NCBI GenBank assembly: GCA_018894105.1
Contig: CM032124.1
Coordinates: 109,501 to 173,500 of the forward strand
Length of the DNA: 64,000 nt
Reading direction: 5' to 3'
Source of the DNA: Jacaranda mimosifolia
Taxonomy: Eukaryota > Streptophyta > Magnoliopsida > Lamiales > Bignoniaceae
The first letter of the stretch is position 1. Each line of letters starts with the position of its first letter. Shown one piece after another: positions 35,480-47,800 of the stretch. Below the pieces are notes generated by a model that was not told the DNA's origin, did not search any database, and worked only from the letters and a program-made list of their open reading frames with translations. The position numbers and the translations under genes are program-made.

Positions 35480-36440
35480 AGGAACTGTCTCAACCACTTT
35501 GTACAAGCAATATAAGAGGTCCCTCACATTAATTAGAAGCTCCTGTCAGCATCATCCAACAGAATCTAAAGCATGTGAAGTTTCGAAAATCTATTATTTG
35601 AAAACCCTTACTACTCTAGAAGAGCTCCTTCTACACGTAGAGAATACATTAGAATAGAAAAAGTAGTGACTTCTTAGGCTGCAAGCAAACGCAAGGTATT
35701 GAATGAAGAAAGTAATAACAACAACAAAAAGTAGGGATATCATGGATAGAGTTTGCTTCACCGCCTACGCACCACTTACTATTCCTAGAATGGAGATTCT
35801 GAACCTAGCACTGCAACGTAGCCTCGTCTAATACCATCCTCATGAGACGATGGAAGACGCAAAGAAGTAAAAATCTGATAAGTGGTGCTGCTTCTACCAC
35901 AATAGCAGACACACCACTAAGGAGCGTAGATATCTAAAGGATGAGATTGCGAGGCTAATCTAGAAGGAACACCTCAAAGAATACATATAATAGAGGCCAA
36001 GTAGCCCTAAGAAAGGTCTAGGAGCTAAAGAAAGTGAGGACAGTTGACAACAGCCTAATGGACATTAAAAACCTAAAGACTAGCAACATGAATGGGACTT
36101 AAACAACTTCACTGCAAGTTATCTCGATGATCTCAAGAGGACTAGCTGTCGGGGACTCCACGAATATGAGGAAAGAGTTGTTGCAAGCAGCAAGGCAAAC
36201 GTAAGCTGATGTAATTGATCTTAAATTGGGAGTCTTTAAAGTGCGACCCTGATACCAAGCATCACCTTTAGGAAAGATGACATAAAGCCTAACAAGGAGA
36301 ATATATTGATGCTTTTGTGATCTTTGCCTCCCGTACCAACTTCTAGGTGAAAAAGATTCTAGTGATAGTGGTAACTCAGCTAATATCTTGTTTCATGATG
36401 CATTCTTCCTACCAATAGTGGACAATGCCAGTTGTAGAAC
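35480..36440 (+). pseudogene. Second Tat-type gag/protease remnant
   Basis: Scattered plus-strand frames keep diagnostic words. FTAYAPLTIPRMEIL lies near 35760, in the conserved TPL..PR..IL position of Tat Gag. A zinc-knuckle relic CCFYHNSRHTTKER comes next, then YLKDEIARLI and KEHLKEYI (35890-35990). A protease site DSGNSANILFHDAF follows near 36360. Stops and frameshifts are frequent. It is much older than the element at 19563-30126 and in the opposite orientation. Confidence 0.62.
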
Positions 36441-36857
36441 ATCATTACTCCTCTGGTGGATGTCACCAGCAACACTGTAGAAGCATTGGGGTAGTGCTAC
36501 TACAAATTCCACCTAGACTGCTTGAACATGCCACCCTTAGCGCCCTCTTGCTTTTTCAGTGTTCTTAGTTAATTTTGCTTAAATAAGCTAGAATGTACTT
36601 TCATCTTTATCTTGAAGTATTAATTTCTTCTGATTCTAAGTTACATTTCCAAATTTGAATAAAGTCAACCTACATGGGGACAACATTCTCATATTGTTAT
36701 CAATTCCATAAATAAATTTTACTTTTTTTTACATTATTGTCTCATAACACTGAATGTTTAACTGATACTTTGCATGATGAAGCTCATCGGAGCTCACTTG
36801 ACTTTCTTGGCATAGTCCTACTACAAGACTCCTCATAAAGTAAGTCATAGCTGTGCA

Positions 36858-37190
36858 TAAGCCCAACATAAATTCTCCCCTGAGTTTAATGGTAGCACCT
36901 CCAACTGAATTCTTTTAGCTTGAACCCACTATACGGTCCCTTTGGGGATACATGGTAATTGTATGTAAGCTCATCGTAAATCCTTCTTGGCACCATCCTC
37001 AAAGGTAAATGGCAACATCTTTGATTCTTTTGGCTTAAATTCACTATAAGTCACTCTAAGAGTACGTGATGGATGTGTGTAAGCTCATCTATAAATCTTC
37101 CTTGGCATCTTCCTCAAAAATAAAGAGCAGCACCCTCGATAAAACGCACTATATCATTGATTCTAACATAACAGAGTCCTTTTACATAGC
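36858..37190. repeat. ~110-bp tandem repeat, three units
   Basis: Units start at TAAGCCCAAC (36858), TAAGCTCATC (36966) and TAAGCTCATC (37080), 108 and 114 bp apart. They share words such as AAATTCTCCC/AAATCCTTCTTGGCA and CTTTTGGCTTAAATTCACTAT. It may be part of the decayed LTR or untranslated region of the preceding element. Confidence 0.7.
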
Positions 37191-37231
37191 CGAATATATC
37201 ATTTGACTACATAAAGTGTGGGGCCCAACTT

Positions 37232-37402
37232 AAAATAGATATTAAGCATGCATTTGTTATAAAATGACATTGTTAGTAGTCCAAAATTTAAAATAGTATT
37301 AACCATGTATTTGTCACAAAATGACATTATTAGTAGTCTAAAAACTAAAATAGCTATTAAGCATGTATTCATCACAAAATGACATTCTTAGCGAATTCGT
37401 AA
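37232..37402. repeat. 57-bp tandem repeat, three units
   Basis: Units begin with AAAATAG at 37232, 37290 and 37347. Each contains AAGCATGTATTTGT/CATCACAAAATGACATT. Spacing is 58 and 57 bp. Confidence 0.75.
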
Positions 37403-38645
37403 AACAGACTTCTAGCTATGATCTTCTAAGTATTCATAAGGTGAAAAAGTAAAATAATAATAATAATTCCTTCAGCATCTTCATTGCATAAAAATTAGGT
37501 TTTTCTACAAAGTTGCAACTATTGACAATATGGTTCTTTCCTTGGAGATACTACTATATTCTCATTATCGAATGAAAATAGAACCCAAACTTAAACGGAG
37601 CCTTAGGAGTATCACATGACAATAATCGCCAAATTGCCAAACTAATTTCTACAATAATGCTTTCTTACTAAGCCAAAATAAGTGATTAGGCGTCAGGAAA
37701 TGCTTCACTTGGATCATTACGGCGTGACAACATTCATAGCATTGTGGCCTAAGCAAGCTAAGAGAAAGTAGAATACATAATGGAAATTAGGATCGTATTC
37801 TTCCACGGGAATTGCAGCTTGAAAGAGGTAATCAAAAGATAACATGTGCTCTAGGTCTGTGTTTAATTAGTAAGTAAAACATCCATGGATTCGACTTTCT
37901 TGTTCTTGATGTGGGGAAGAGGTTTTCTTACTTTAAAGCTTGACTTAGAGTGTGGGTATACACTTCTTGAACAAGATATATTATGACCACTACAAATAAT
38001 TTAACTTCTTTTCTTTGACAAAAAAAGTCCCTTATCACCATGAGGATTGGGGATTAAATCTTGAAAAACAATTCAATCTTAGTTACTTCCATCAGGAAAC
38101 ATAGGAGTCTAGCAAAAACCCAAGTACTAGAAAAACTTGCAGGAGACCATCGAGAAATTCCATAAATCAATGAAGTCATGTCAGGAGCATTCCATGCATT
38201 ACATAAACGATCTGAGCAATTTCCTTTATTGTATAATAATCTTACATGAATTGAAGTGTTCAAATTTCAATCAACCAAACAAAAGCTGCAAATAGCACTC
38301 TGAAGTCTAAATACAAGTTGGATATCAAACTTATCAATTCCAACATCACGAACATGAAAAACACAACTATATTAAAAGACAAACACATTAATTGTACCAA
38401 GAATAGCACTAAGTCGTAATTACTATGAGATTGGAGTTGCCTATCTTGTCTCTTCAAAAAATATAGCAACCAACTAACCAACCAACAGAACGCAACATAA
38501 CTGAAGAAAACTTAACAGACAAATTCATATGCAATATTAACAACAGGCATTCATTCATTCATCAAGAGCAAAAAACAACATCAGCATTAACAAATGGTAA
38601 CAACTAAGTTCCTCAAAGATTAGGTTCAATTAGTATCACCATCCC
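37403..38645. other. Spacer, no gene seen
   Basis: AT-rich DNA before the TCP pseudogene. Open frames at 38054-38263 and 38260-38481 (minus) have no recognisable motif. Confidence 0.4.
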
Positions 38646-39415
38646 TTACGATTGAGGGGGAAGAGTGGATGGAGATGCGAGCAAATTGAGGTAGTGTCCT
38701 TGTACTTGAGCCATGGGGAAGTAATTACCAACCATCACAGTGGAGGACTCTCTAATTCCCAATGGTCGTTGTTGCTTGAAAACCTCAAAGAAGCGAAATG
38801 TGGCTGCTGTTGCTGTGAATTATTTGACGTGGCAGCAGTTGCAACCACCATTTTAGGTGAAACAGCAAAGCTCCAAACTTAACCAAAATCTGGCCTCACT
38901 GGTAAAGCCCAGAACCCTCCAGCAATAATGATGGGGCCAACGGTAGCTGATGCAAAGGTGACATCATCCTTAGAGAGGTGTTAGTGGTGGTCATCGTCGT
39001 CAGGGCACAGATGCCTGCCAAGAATTAAGGGTGTAAGGGTATTGAAGAGGGAATGGGAAAGGTGTTTGTGATCAAGAGCTGCGAAGATGAATGAAGAGTT
39101 ACAGGCAGAAGAGGGAGTCAAGAAAGTGGCGGGGGTGGTGTAATGCTGGTGGCTGCGATAATGGAGGGCTCGGCCTAGCAGAAGAGCTCTCTATGGTCTG
39201 GTCATCGAACTTATACTTAGCTCTTGGGTGAGCTGGAACACCATGGTGGCACAAATAATAGGCATTCAGATGTGGCAACCTCAGATTGACCTTGTTGTGG
39301 CGATCCTTAGCAGGAGGCTTCTTGATTGGGTCATTATTGGTATTGTTATTGCTACTAGGCTATAGCTGATGATGCCTCTGAGAAGGATCGATAATGGGTC
39401 CAGCGACGTTGACAT
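38646..39415 (-). pseudogene. Class I TCP transcription factor pseudogene (TCP7/TCP21-like)
   Basis: Minus-strand relic of a class I TCP gene. The TCP DNA-binding domain begins KPPAKDRHNKV and continues, after a frame change, as MPIICATMVFQLTQELS, where functional proteins have RMPALCAARVFQLTREL. The distal hallmark FWALPVRPDFG, then WSFAV, is present near 38910, and the C-terminus VGNYFPMAQ...HYLNLLAS ends at a stop at 38648-38646. These two C-terminal motifs point to the TCP7/TCP21 subgroup of growth regulators. Several frameshifts, and stops including one at a usual Gln codon after PDFG, abolish function. CT-rich DNA at 39430-39745 probably represents the former 5' UTR. TCP7-type genes often lack introns, so retro-duplication cannot be judged. 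Confidence 0.75.
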
Positions 39416-39789
39416 AGTAAGCTATAAATCAATAGTGTAAGTAAGAGAATAACAGTAGTAATTTGGTCATTGGCCCAGCAAAACTGGAGAATTGGATCTC
39501 ACCCAAAAGAATAAAGGAAGCTAGGGTTTCTATGGTAGTGAATTGCAAAAAATGGAGTAAAATTGAGGGTGTGGGTGGGGGGTGGTGGTGAGTTAAGTTA
39601 GAAGAAAAGAGGAGGGTGGAACTTGGAAGGGGGAAGAGAGGACAAGAGTGGTAATGATTGAGAAGGCAACGACAGGAGCTAGTGGAGACAGGAGAAGGGC
39701 ATATGGGTAGTGAGTTCCACCTCTCTACGTACTCCCGGCTCACTCACTTCTCTTACTTGCCTTTTCTCGACAAACCCAACGCGCAAGGT

Positions 39790-41767
39790 TTTCTATCCTA
39801 TTAATATCATTATTTTTTTGCCTTTTCTAGTACTAATAATGAAACTATTATTAGTGTGAGATTTATAATACATCCACAATTTTAAAAAGTTATTTGTGTT
39901 ATATTGGGAATATATTGGATTTTGTGTTATACGACATGTTTTTAATAAATACAACATCACTTGCATACTTATAAATTCAACAAGAACAAAAAACTTTGGT
40001 ACCTCTGACAAACTTAGGACATATCTGATTTTTTTTTCCATGCATTTTAGAAAATATAAATAATAAATAAAAGGTATGAAAAGAATTATTTAAAATTCTT
40101 AAAAGAATTGAACTTCTCATTCAGAGTTGCAATACATAATCAGCATGGCCATGGTTTAGAGAAATGACAAAGTTAATAATTCTATTTCTTTAAAGGTTGA
40201 TTGGATAATTTTAGTATTACCACAATGAAGCATGAGCCGTACTATTTCTTGAAAATGTCTTTTATAAAGTAAGAAAAATTTGTTAATTTTAGAGCAATAA
40301 TAAGATTAGTGATTTTTCTTCCTTAATGAGGTTGGCTAAGCAATCTTACCAGACAATAAATGAATTAATCATTTAAAGATGTCGTTTACAGCACAATCAT
40401 CATTCGCACCAAATGAAATGAAAAACTGAAAATGCTTCTAACTGAAATTCACGTACTAAAACTCATTTAATTGTATTTCAATCAACAATTAATTCTCTAA
40501 ACAATACGAGAAGGCAAACGAACTAATTGAAGGTTAGAAGGAAAACAAGAACTCCTAGTATGGCAGTATCCTATTGTTCTTCTTGGTGTTTTTTTTTTTA
40601 ACTAGAAAATCTAGAAATGACAAGAGTAATTGTGTTTCTTTCTTTCTTCTTCTTCTTTTTTTTTTTTCATTTTTTTTATTTTGAGCTTAAAAATGCGGAA
40701 AAATATAAAAATGACAAGAATATCATTTTTTTCTGGCCACATGATTTGCCAAAAATTGTATATGAGGGGCGAAGTGCTCCAGTGGCTCTAAGTTGAGGGA
40801 GTAAAATAACTTTAAGTTATCTTTGAGGGGTATTGTGTCAAAAAAATTAAATTTAGAGGGATGAACTGTCAATTATCCTTTAATAAATTTTAATTCCATT
40901 TTGGAAATAATTATATTCTTCATTGGTTTGCGATTGTTTCTATCAATTGTTATGTTTGTCTGTTTATCCTCATTTATTAAATCTTGCTCTAAAAATAACA
41001 TCATAATTATCAATCATATTTTTGAAAGAAAACTTTGTTTGGTGTAAGATGTAATAATTGTTGTTACTCTTCTATACTTTGTTCTCATTTCATATTTTTT
41101 AAGTCACATGACAATGAAATTTTTCAAAATTTATGGGGGAGATTTTCAGAATTGTTACTCATTGAAGTTCAATGACAATTTAAATATTAATTGTATTTTA
41201 TTTTGATAGATAGAAAAAAGGTGAGATCACAAGTTGTTATAATAATATTAGAAATATAAACGCACATTAAAATAAATACATTTTTATATTTTTGTCTTTC
41301 AAAATGAGAAACACACAAACGAAACGAACTCAATTCTATTTAAATTTCATAAATTCAACAAGTCAATTCACTAGTTCAAACATATTTCATTTTTTAAAAG
41401 AAGTATTGTTAAAAACATTTTGAACACCTAAAACTGTTTGAAAAAAATTAAAAACAAAAAATAATATCAAATGAATGCATTCCTTCTTAAGAAAAGGATT
41501 TTTTTTTTCATCACGTATTTAAAAACAAGTAAAATGCCAGAACGTTCCAAAGGTTAAGAGCGTTTCTCAAGTTCGCTGAATTGAATTCCTCATCAATTGC
41601 AATTTGCAGTAGTCAAAATCCGAATCGGCAGTTAGTTCACTGAATTTTCAATGCTTGCAGTTGCCGAGGCATTTTCCCCCCTCCTCATTCTTCTTTATTT
41701 GACTCGGTGCCAAGTAAACTTAAATATTTTATTTTCTTCTCTGATAGATCGAGCTCTGTACAGAAAA
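39790..41767. other. AT-rich intergenic region, no gene seen
   Basis: Gene-poor DNA between the TCP pseudogene and the SMP gene. The last few hundred bases should contain the SMP gene's promoter, but no convincing TATA box was singled out. Confidence 0.5.
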
Positions 41768-41862
41768 ATGGTGCCGATAATGGGGAACGGGTTCTAGTCT
41801 ATAGAGCGAAACTACGATTCTTGATGAGACTATGGCTCTGCTTCTGCTGTCAGCCTTCATAA
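41768..41862 (+). promoter_or_regulatory. Two upstream ORFs in the SMP gene leader
   Basis: uORF1 spans 41768-41797 (9 codons plus TAG). uORF2 starts at 41824, eight bases before the main ATG and out of frame, and ends with TAA at 41862, so it overlaps the main start. If both lie in the mature leader they could lower translation of the main frame. A splice acceptor-like CTGTACAG just before 41764 leaves open that part of the leader is removed or added by splicing. Confidence 0.4.
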
Positions 41863-44800
41863 TTGGGGCGCTAACTGTTGTTGCTATGGAGGCAGTGGGA
41901 CTGTGGATTTTGATTAGGCGTCTAAGTCGAAAAGTCGAGAGAGAAGAAATCGCAGCCAAGGCTGCGGCGACCGTTTCTTGTCCTGCTGACCTCAACCAGT
42001 CTTTATACGACAAGCAGGTGATTATCTGATTTATACCCTTCAGATTATGTGATCTCTAGATCGTGCTTTGAGTTATTGTGTAGTTGTCTCCGTTCCGCTG
42101 TCTATCCCTGAGTCTCTCTAATGAAGTCGCCCAATTACTATTGGCTTTCGTATAAAGAAAGAGGAATCATGCATTGAAATATCAATTGCAGAACACTTGT
42201 TTAAAATACAATGATGCAATTAGTGCACGCGAACTAAATAGTAATGAATCATATAACTGTTGAATAAGTACCAATGGCCTATACTGAAATCACACGGATC
42301 AAGTGGATGCCATAATAACTCTTTCCGGATCCGTAATTCTGAAATTCTTGGGTCACTCCTTTCAATTCAAAATGGACTGAAACGCCCAAGATTTAGCATA
42401 ATCAGGGGTACAGGCTGGAAATGCTCCAGAATGGACACAAAATATGATGTGAATTGCTTCATTGTGTTGTTCATGCATAACACAAACATCTGGAGTAACT
42501 TTCTTGTGATCGGTTGCAGGCATTATGAGGTATGCAGCATCTATGCTGTATTGTTAATTTTGTGACTCATGTTAGATTGTCTTATAAATGACTTAAAACT
42601 TCTCAGAGAGGGTAAAGTAACGCAATACTAAAGCATCTGTGAATTTTCCTCAGTTTGATTCTAAGCTTTGTTTGCTCCCTAGTTGAGCTTTGAGTCAGAT
42701 TTTCGTAATTTATAAGGGGGACAAGGTTAGAGCATAAGTACATTTGAATAGTGAAATTAATTCAATTTGAAAACTTGTATTTGATAGGAATGCAACTACG
42801 AAAAGGAATTGTTGTACCTAAATTACTTTCTCTGAGAAGCTAACCTTCTCATCTTCAGGGGAATTCCTGCATTTTTAGTCTACTTAAACATGTATTTAAC
42901 ATTTGGGCCCTCTCAAGTAAGGTTAAATTGTATATGTAACTTGTGTATGAGAATATTTCATGTTTGATGATACAAATATAATTTATCTGTTCCATACATT
43001 AGGTTCTTCCCATCAGCTCTTAATGATGTTGCTCTGTTTACGTCTACCTATGCCCTAACCTGTAGGAAATCAGTAACTTGGTTGGTTACCCAGTTTGCTT
43101 TTTCCTTCTTGCATAGTTCTAGCAGATTTTCCTGGAAATTCTTCCACTCGTTTTGGTCTGGTTCGGAATTCTTTGTCCTTCCCCCTTTGATGATCTTCAT
43201 TTGGAAGATCAAACTACAATTTCAATGTAAAAGGCATTTTCATGGCATCCAATTTATATATTAACAATCTGCTAAATGAGTTTTGTCTCCACAGTGAATT
43301 GTCCTGTTATGTTTCTGTCCACCAAGAACACACAACTTTTCTTTTCGCCTTACATCTTTAGGAGGATAAAGTTATGGTGACTTCTGGTTTTTGGGAAATT
43401 GTCTTCCCGGGGATTTTGTTATGGTTGTTTAACACATAATGATTTGGGGCATGAACCACATAAATTTGGTGTGGGGCTAACTGATCATGTTGGATGATCT
43501 CAACTGTTATCCATTTGTACTTAAAAAGAAAAGCTGAACAATGAAGAAGACCCTGATGAACATTTATAAAATTGTGACAAACGGAAGCATTTTCCAGCAG
43601 TTGACAAGATTCTGTATGGTATATTCTGGCATTCATTATCTAGAGCAAATTCAAGTTTGACCATGAATGAAATAGCGTGAGGTTAGGCATAACTTTTATA
43701 GCTTGAGGTAATAGTTGTTTTCTTCATGAGTGAGAAACAAAAATATGAATGGAGATAGAGTTGAAACTGCATGGTTTTAGTAATATACTTGATAATTAAG
43801 CTATTCAAGCAAGGTTCCATCTACTTACTTTCTATTCTCCAATATCAATAAAATATTTTCTTGAAATAAGATTGTAAAATATATTGAAAATTCAACTCCT
43901 TACACAATTGATTCTGTGGCATATCTAAAATTCAAAAATAAGATTTTCATTTCATTTTTTATGAATCCTTACGGCCTATTCATGAATATGCATTTGCTAA
44001 TCCAATGTGCATCATTGAGGAGATTTTGAAATATTTAAGCATCAGTGTATATATATATATATATTTATTTTTTTTTAAAAAGGGGATATAGCTTTCTTCA
44101 TTCTCAGTTGTGTTGTGCACTTGTGCTAGTACATAGTGGAGTGCTTCACGGTATTGGCAATAACTCCGTCCTTTTGAGAAGGAAATGGAGATTTCATAGA
44201 TGAATTTAAGGAAGCTTACCCTGGCTCAGGATACCCCGTTGGTGACTTGATTTTATGAATTTCTCTTTCAGTTTCAGTTTTATAACGTTTCAGCACTATA
44301 GGCCCTTGTCTTCATTTATGTAAATGTTATCCACCAAATCTCCATACATTGGAAGGGAATTAGGGAAAAGGAGGGAATGTCGGATTTTCAGCACTGTGTT
44401 TGAAATGTGTGAAGAGAAGTAATTGCTTGAATAAGTTATACTGCATTCACTTTTATGATACTTTCCTCCAACCCCTTTCTAGTTATCTTGCCTTTCATGC
44501 ATGGCCTTCTCATTATCCTAATGAGTAGAGCACAGATGAATTTAAATAATGTTTTTTGCATAAGCTTTTGTACTTTAAAGACATTCAAATCTCATTTTAT
44601 GCATGAAAATGAATTTTTCTGATTGCTCAGCTGTTTGGCATGTTTATGATGCTGTGACAGTGTAGTACCGAGTTTCCTGGGATTCTTTTCCATCCTTGTC
44701 GTCACAGATTTCTGCCTAAGGGTTTGTCCATTGTATCAGACTAGAACTAGAAAAGTAGAGACTTCCTACTTGCTCTTTATTGCATATGAAACTCAATAGT

Positions 44801-47800
44801 TTGATTCATATGATATTGGACTTTTTTCAAAAAAGAAAAATAAAAAACTAGCAGTTGCTTTTTTCACTCTTTCTGGTTGTTAATGCTAAAATTTGCGCTT
44901 CAAGGCATCTTGAAATCTTGACTAATTTGTTAAACTATCAACTATGTATTATTACTTCCATCATATCGACATAAAAGACAAGTCTTAAGATTGACGTCAT
45001 TATCACATGTTTAAACAATTCAACTACACAATTTGAGGTAACAGGTAAAACAGAAGCAAGATGTCCACATTATGATTACTATGCTCAAAAGTTGGCTTTT
45101 TGAAATTAGCCAAAAATCAAGGAATAGATCACAGTATTTATTATTTATCATTCTTCACTCGTGAGCATGATTATCTTACCATTGTATGCCCTGTTTGCTT
45201 GCTTCTTCTTCCTCTTCATCATTCTTTTTAATTTTCATGTTTCTAGTAGGAGTAATGCAGTTTCATCACGTTAAATTTTATTGATTTTCTTTCGGTTTGT
45301 AATCTATCCTTGCGTGCCAGTTTATTCTTCTTTTTCTTTTGTTGCTCCTCCCCATTCTATTCACATTCTGTGTTTTTAGTGAGAAGGGAATCGGGTGAGG
45401 GGATAAGGGAAGTTTTTCCTAAGCATACCCAGCTTATCCTTTTTTTGTACCACTGTCTGGCCTGCATCTTAGTAGAAATTTCATCATGTAAATGTTTTTA
45501 AATTTTCTTTAGAGTTCTAATATATCCCTCTGTTCTTATTTTTGAATTGTTCTTTTGTGTTCAGGGGGCTCTTTGGGTTCTAGAATCAGATAAAGTTACA
45601 AAATCTGGGCTTGAGGATAAAGTGCCAACAGAGCAAAGGAGGAGAAAAGAAATCTTGGAGGTTACACCTGTCCAAAAATTTGCAAAAATTAGAGACCATT
45701 ATCTTATCCTGATGGAATCAGATGGTTCCAGTGTAGAGATTTTACTAAGAGGCTGCACAATTGTTGCTGTTTCCGCTACAAGTTTGCCATCAAGAAAATG
45801 GTAATTTAAGATTTTCTAGACATAATTTGGTAACTTTATGACACATCCCCAAGTATTATGAAGTTAAGGAAAACCCTTAATGCTTGCATATTTTTACCAA
45901 CACCCCTGCCTGATGTTTACATTACAGATTTCCCTTCTGACACCCAGAAAAAATTGACTTTTGAAGATCCAGTTTTACCTCTACACATTCTGGTCATTAG
46001 TTTGACCAAGTTTTGGATAGTATTTTGACCAAAAATTGAAATTCCAACTATGTTTGTTTAGTAATTCAGAATTTTTATGCTTTTCTAATAATTTTGCAAT
46101 GTTTTAGTTTAAGTGAATCTTATATTTTATTGCCATTTACTCTTATTTTTTGATAAATAGATAAACTATTCAAATTAAGAAATTGTGATTTTTGGAATCA
46201 TATGAAAGAAATAGATTGCTTGCTCTTCTCATTCTTAAATTTGTCTAATTTCTGACATTTAAAATAGTTACAAATTATAATCTTCTCGCATGAAAGACAT
46301 AGATCCATTTATAGAGATAGAGGACATAATTCACGTGGATATAGTAAGTCTCACTTGGGCTGCTTTAATTACCAAACTTAAATTGCTTTATAAACTTCTG
46401 ACATTAAAGAAAGAGATTAATTATCAAAACTTAAATTTTAACCAGTTTAGTGATTTTCTCATATTTGAACCACCAATATATCCTAATTTTATGACATTTA
46501 ATGAATGCTTTTAGTTAATGCCTTTTAATTCATAAACTAAATTTTAACTAATCAACTAATTAATGAGGGACTAAACATAACCTATCCATTCTTAAATATA
46601 AGTAATTAAATAAAAGAAATTAAAAAAATGAGATAAAAATCTTCTGCAATTGCTTGCAGGATTTTTACCTAAACTCCCCTCTTTAACCTAGTTTTGCCTA
46701 GACCGCCGCTTGTTTGGTTGTGTTTCACAAAATAATCGTCCAACTTTACTTCTTCACACCACTCTAGAGTTTGCTCCTAGTTTCTGAAGAAAATCTTATA
46801 AGAGAATTTATTCTCTGAAAAAGCTTCTCCCACTTCCTTTTAAAGTAGCAACACAATTTGTGATTTCGACTATACTCTGCGGACCTTAGGTTTGTGACTT
46901 CTGCACAAGTAAACACACTTAACTTTTTATTGAATTTATGTTTAAATTACATGGCATATAAATGAATATACAAAACAGCATAAAAATAGGCAAACATTTA
47001 ATAATATATTTTTATAGAAGTTGTGAGATTAAAAAATATCAATTTGATCATATATAGAAATAGTTATACATTAATGTAAATATTTGTGGTTATGCATAAA
47101 CACAAATATACTTTATATTAGAAAATAAAATAATATATTCAATTACAAAACATATTTCATATAAATTTCACATACGAATATATTCATATATATAAGCATA
47201 CAAATATGCATGGATATGGTATGTTACATACTACATATGTATACATGATGTTTAGTGCACTTATATACATGTAAATGTATTAGCTCTGCTATATTCTAGA
47301 CCAGAGTTTGACTCCTTTGGACATGAATAGCTTCAAAGCAAGGGGTTCTTCTTTTTGCAACTCCAGTAAGGTGAAGACTTGAATCAGAATATCACCCATA
47401 CTGCCATACATATCACATACATATATATAACATGTACATGAAAAGATATAGGAACAGGGAAAAAATTCCTCAATAAGAGAACAAAACATGGCACTAAAAT
47501 TATGTCACAGAGTAGTAACCAAACAAGTTTTCGGAAAATATTTGGAAAGATATATCAACATCCAAGCACTTTTTTAGAAAAAAGACATGTTAGATCAACT
47601 ATAATCATTACACTCTTACCCCTCATCCAAGCACCTCCCTATCATCAGCGCCCAGCCCAAGCAACCTATTGCCGCCACCACCCTCACTCTATTGCTAGCT
47701 TCCCACACCACCCCATCACCCCATGATAACCTCCATCCACTTGAGCATCCCCCTCCCTTCCAGAAACCGGCCTCCCCTATCGCAGCAATTCCCTGCCATC

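Noticed and set aside
39429..39743. Minus-strand 104-codon frame rich in Ser, Leu, Pro and His
   Set aside because: A translation of CT-rich DNA upstream of the TCP pseudogene, better explained as a former 5' UTR.
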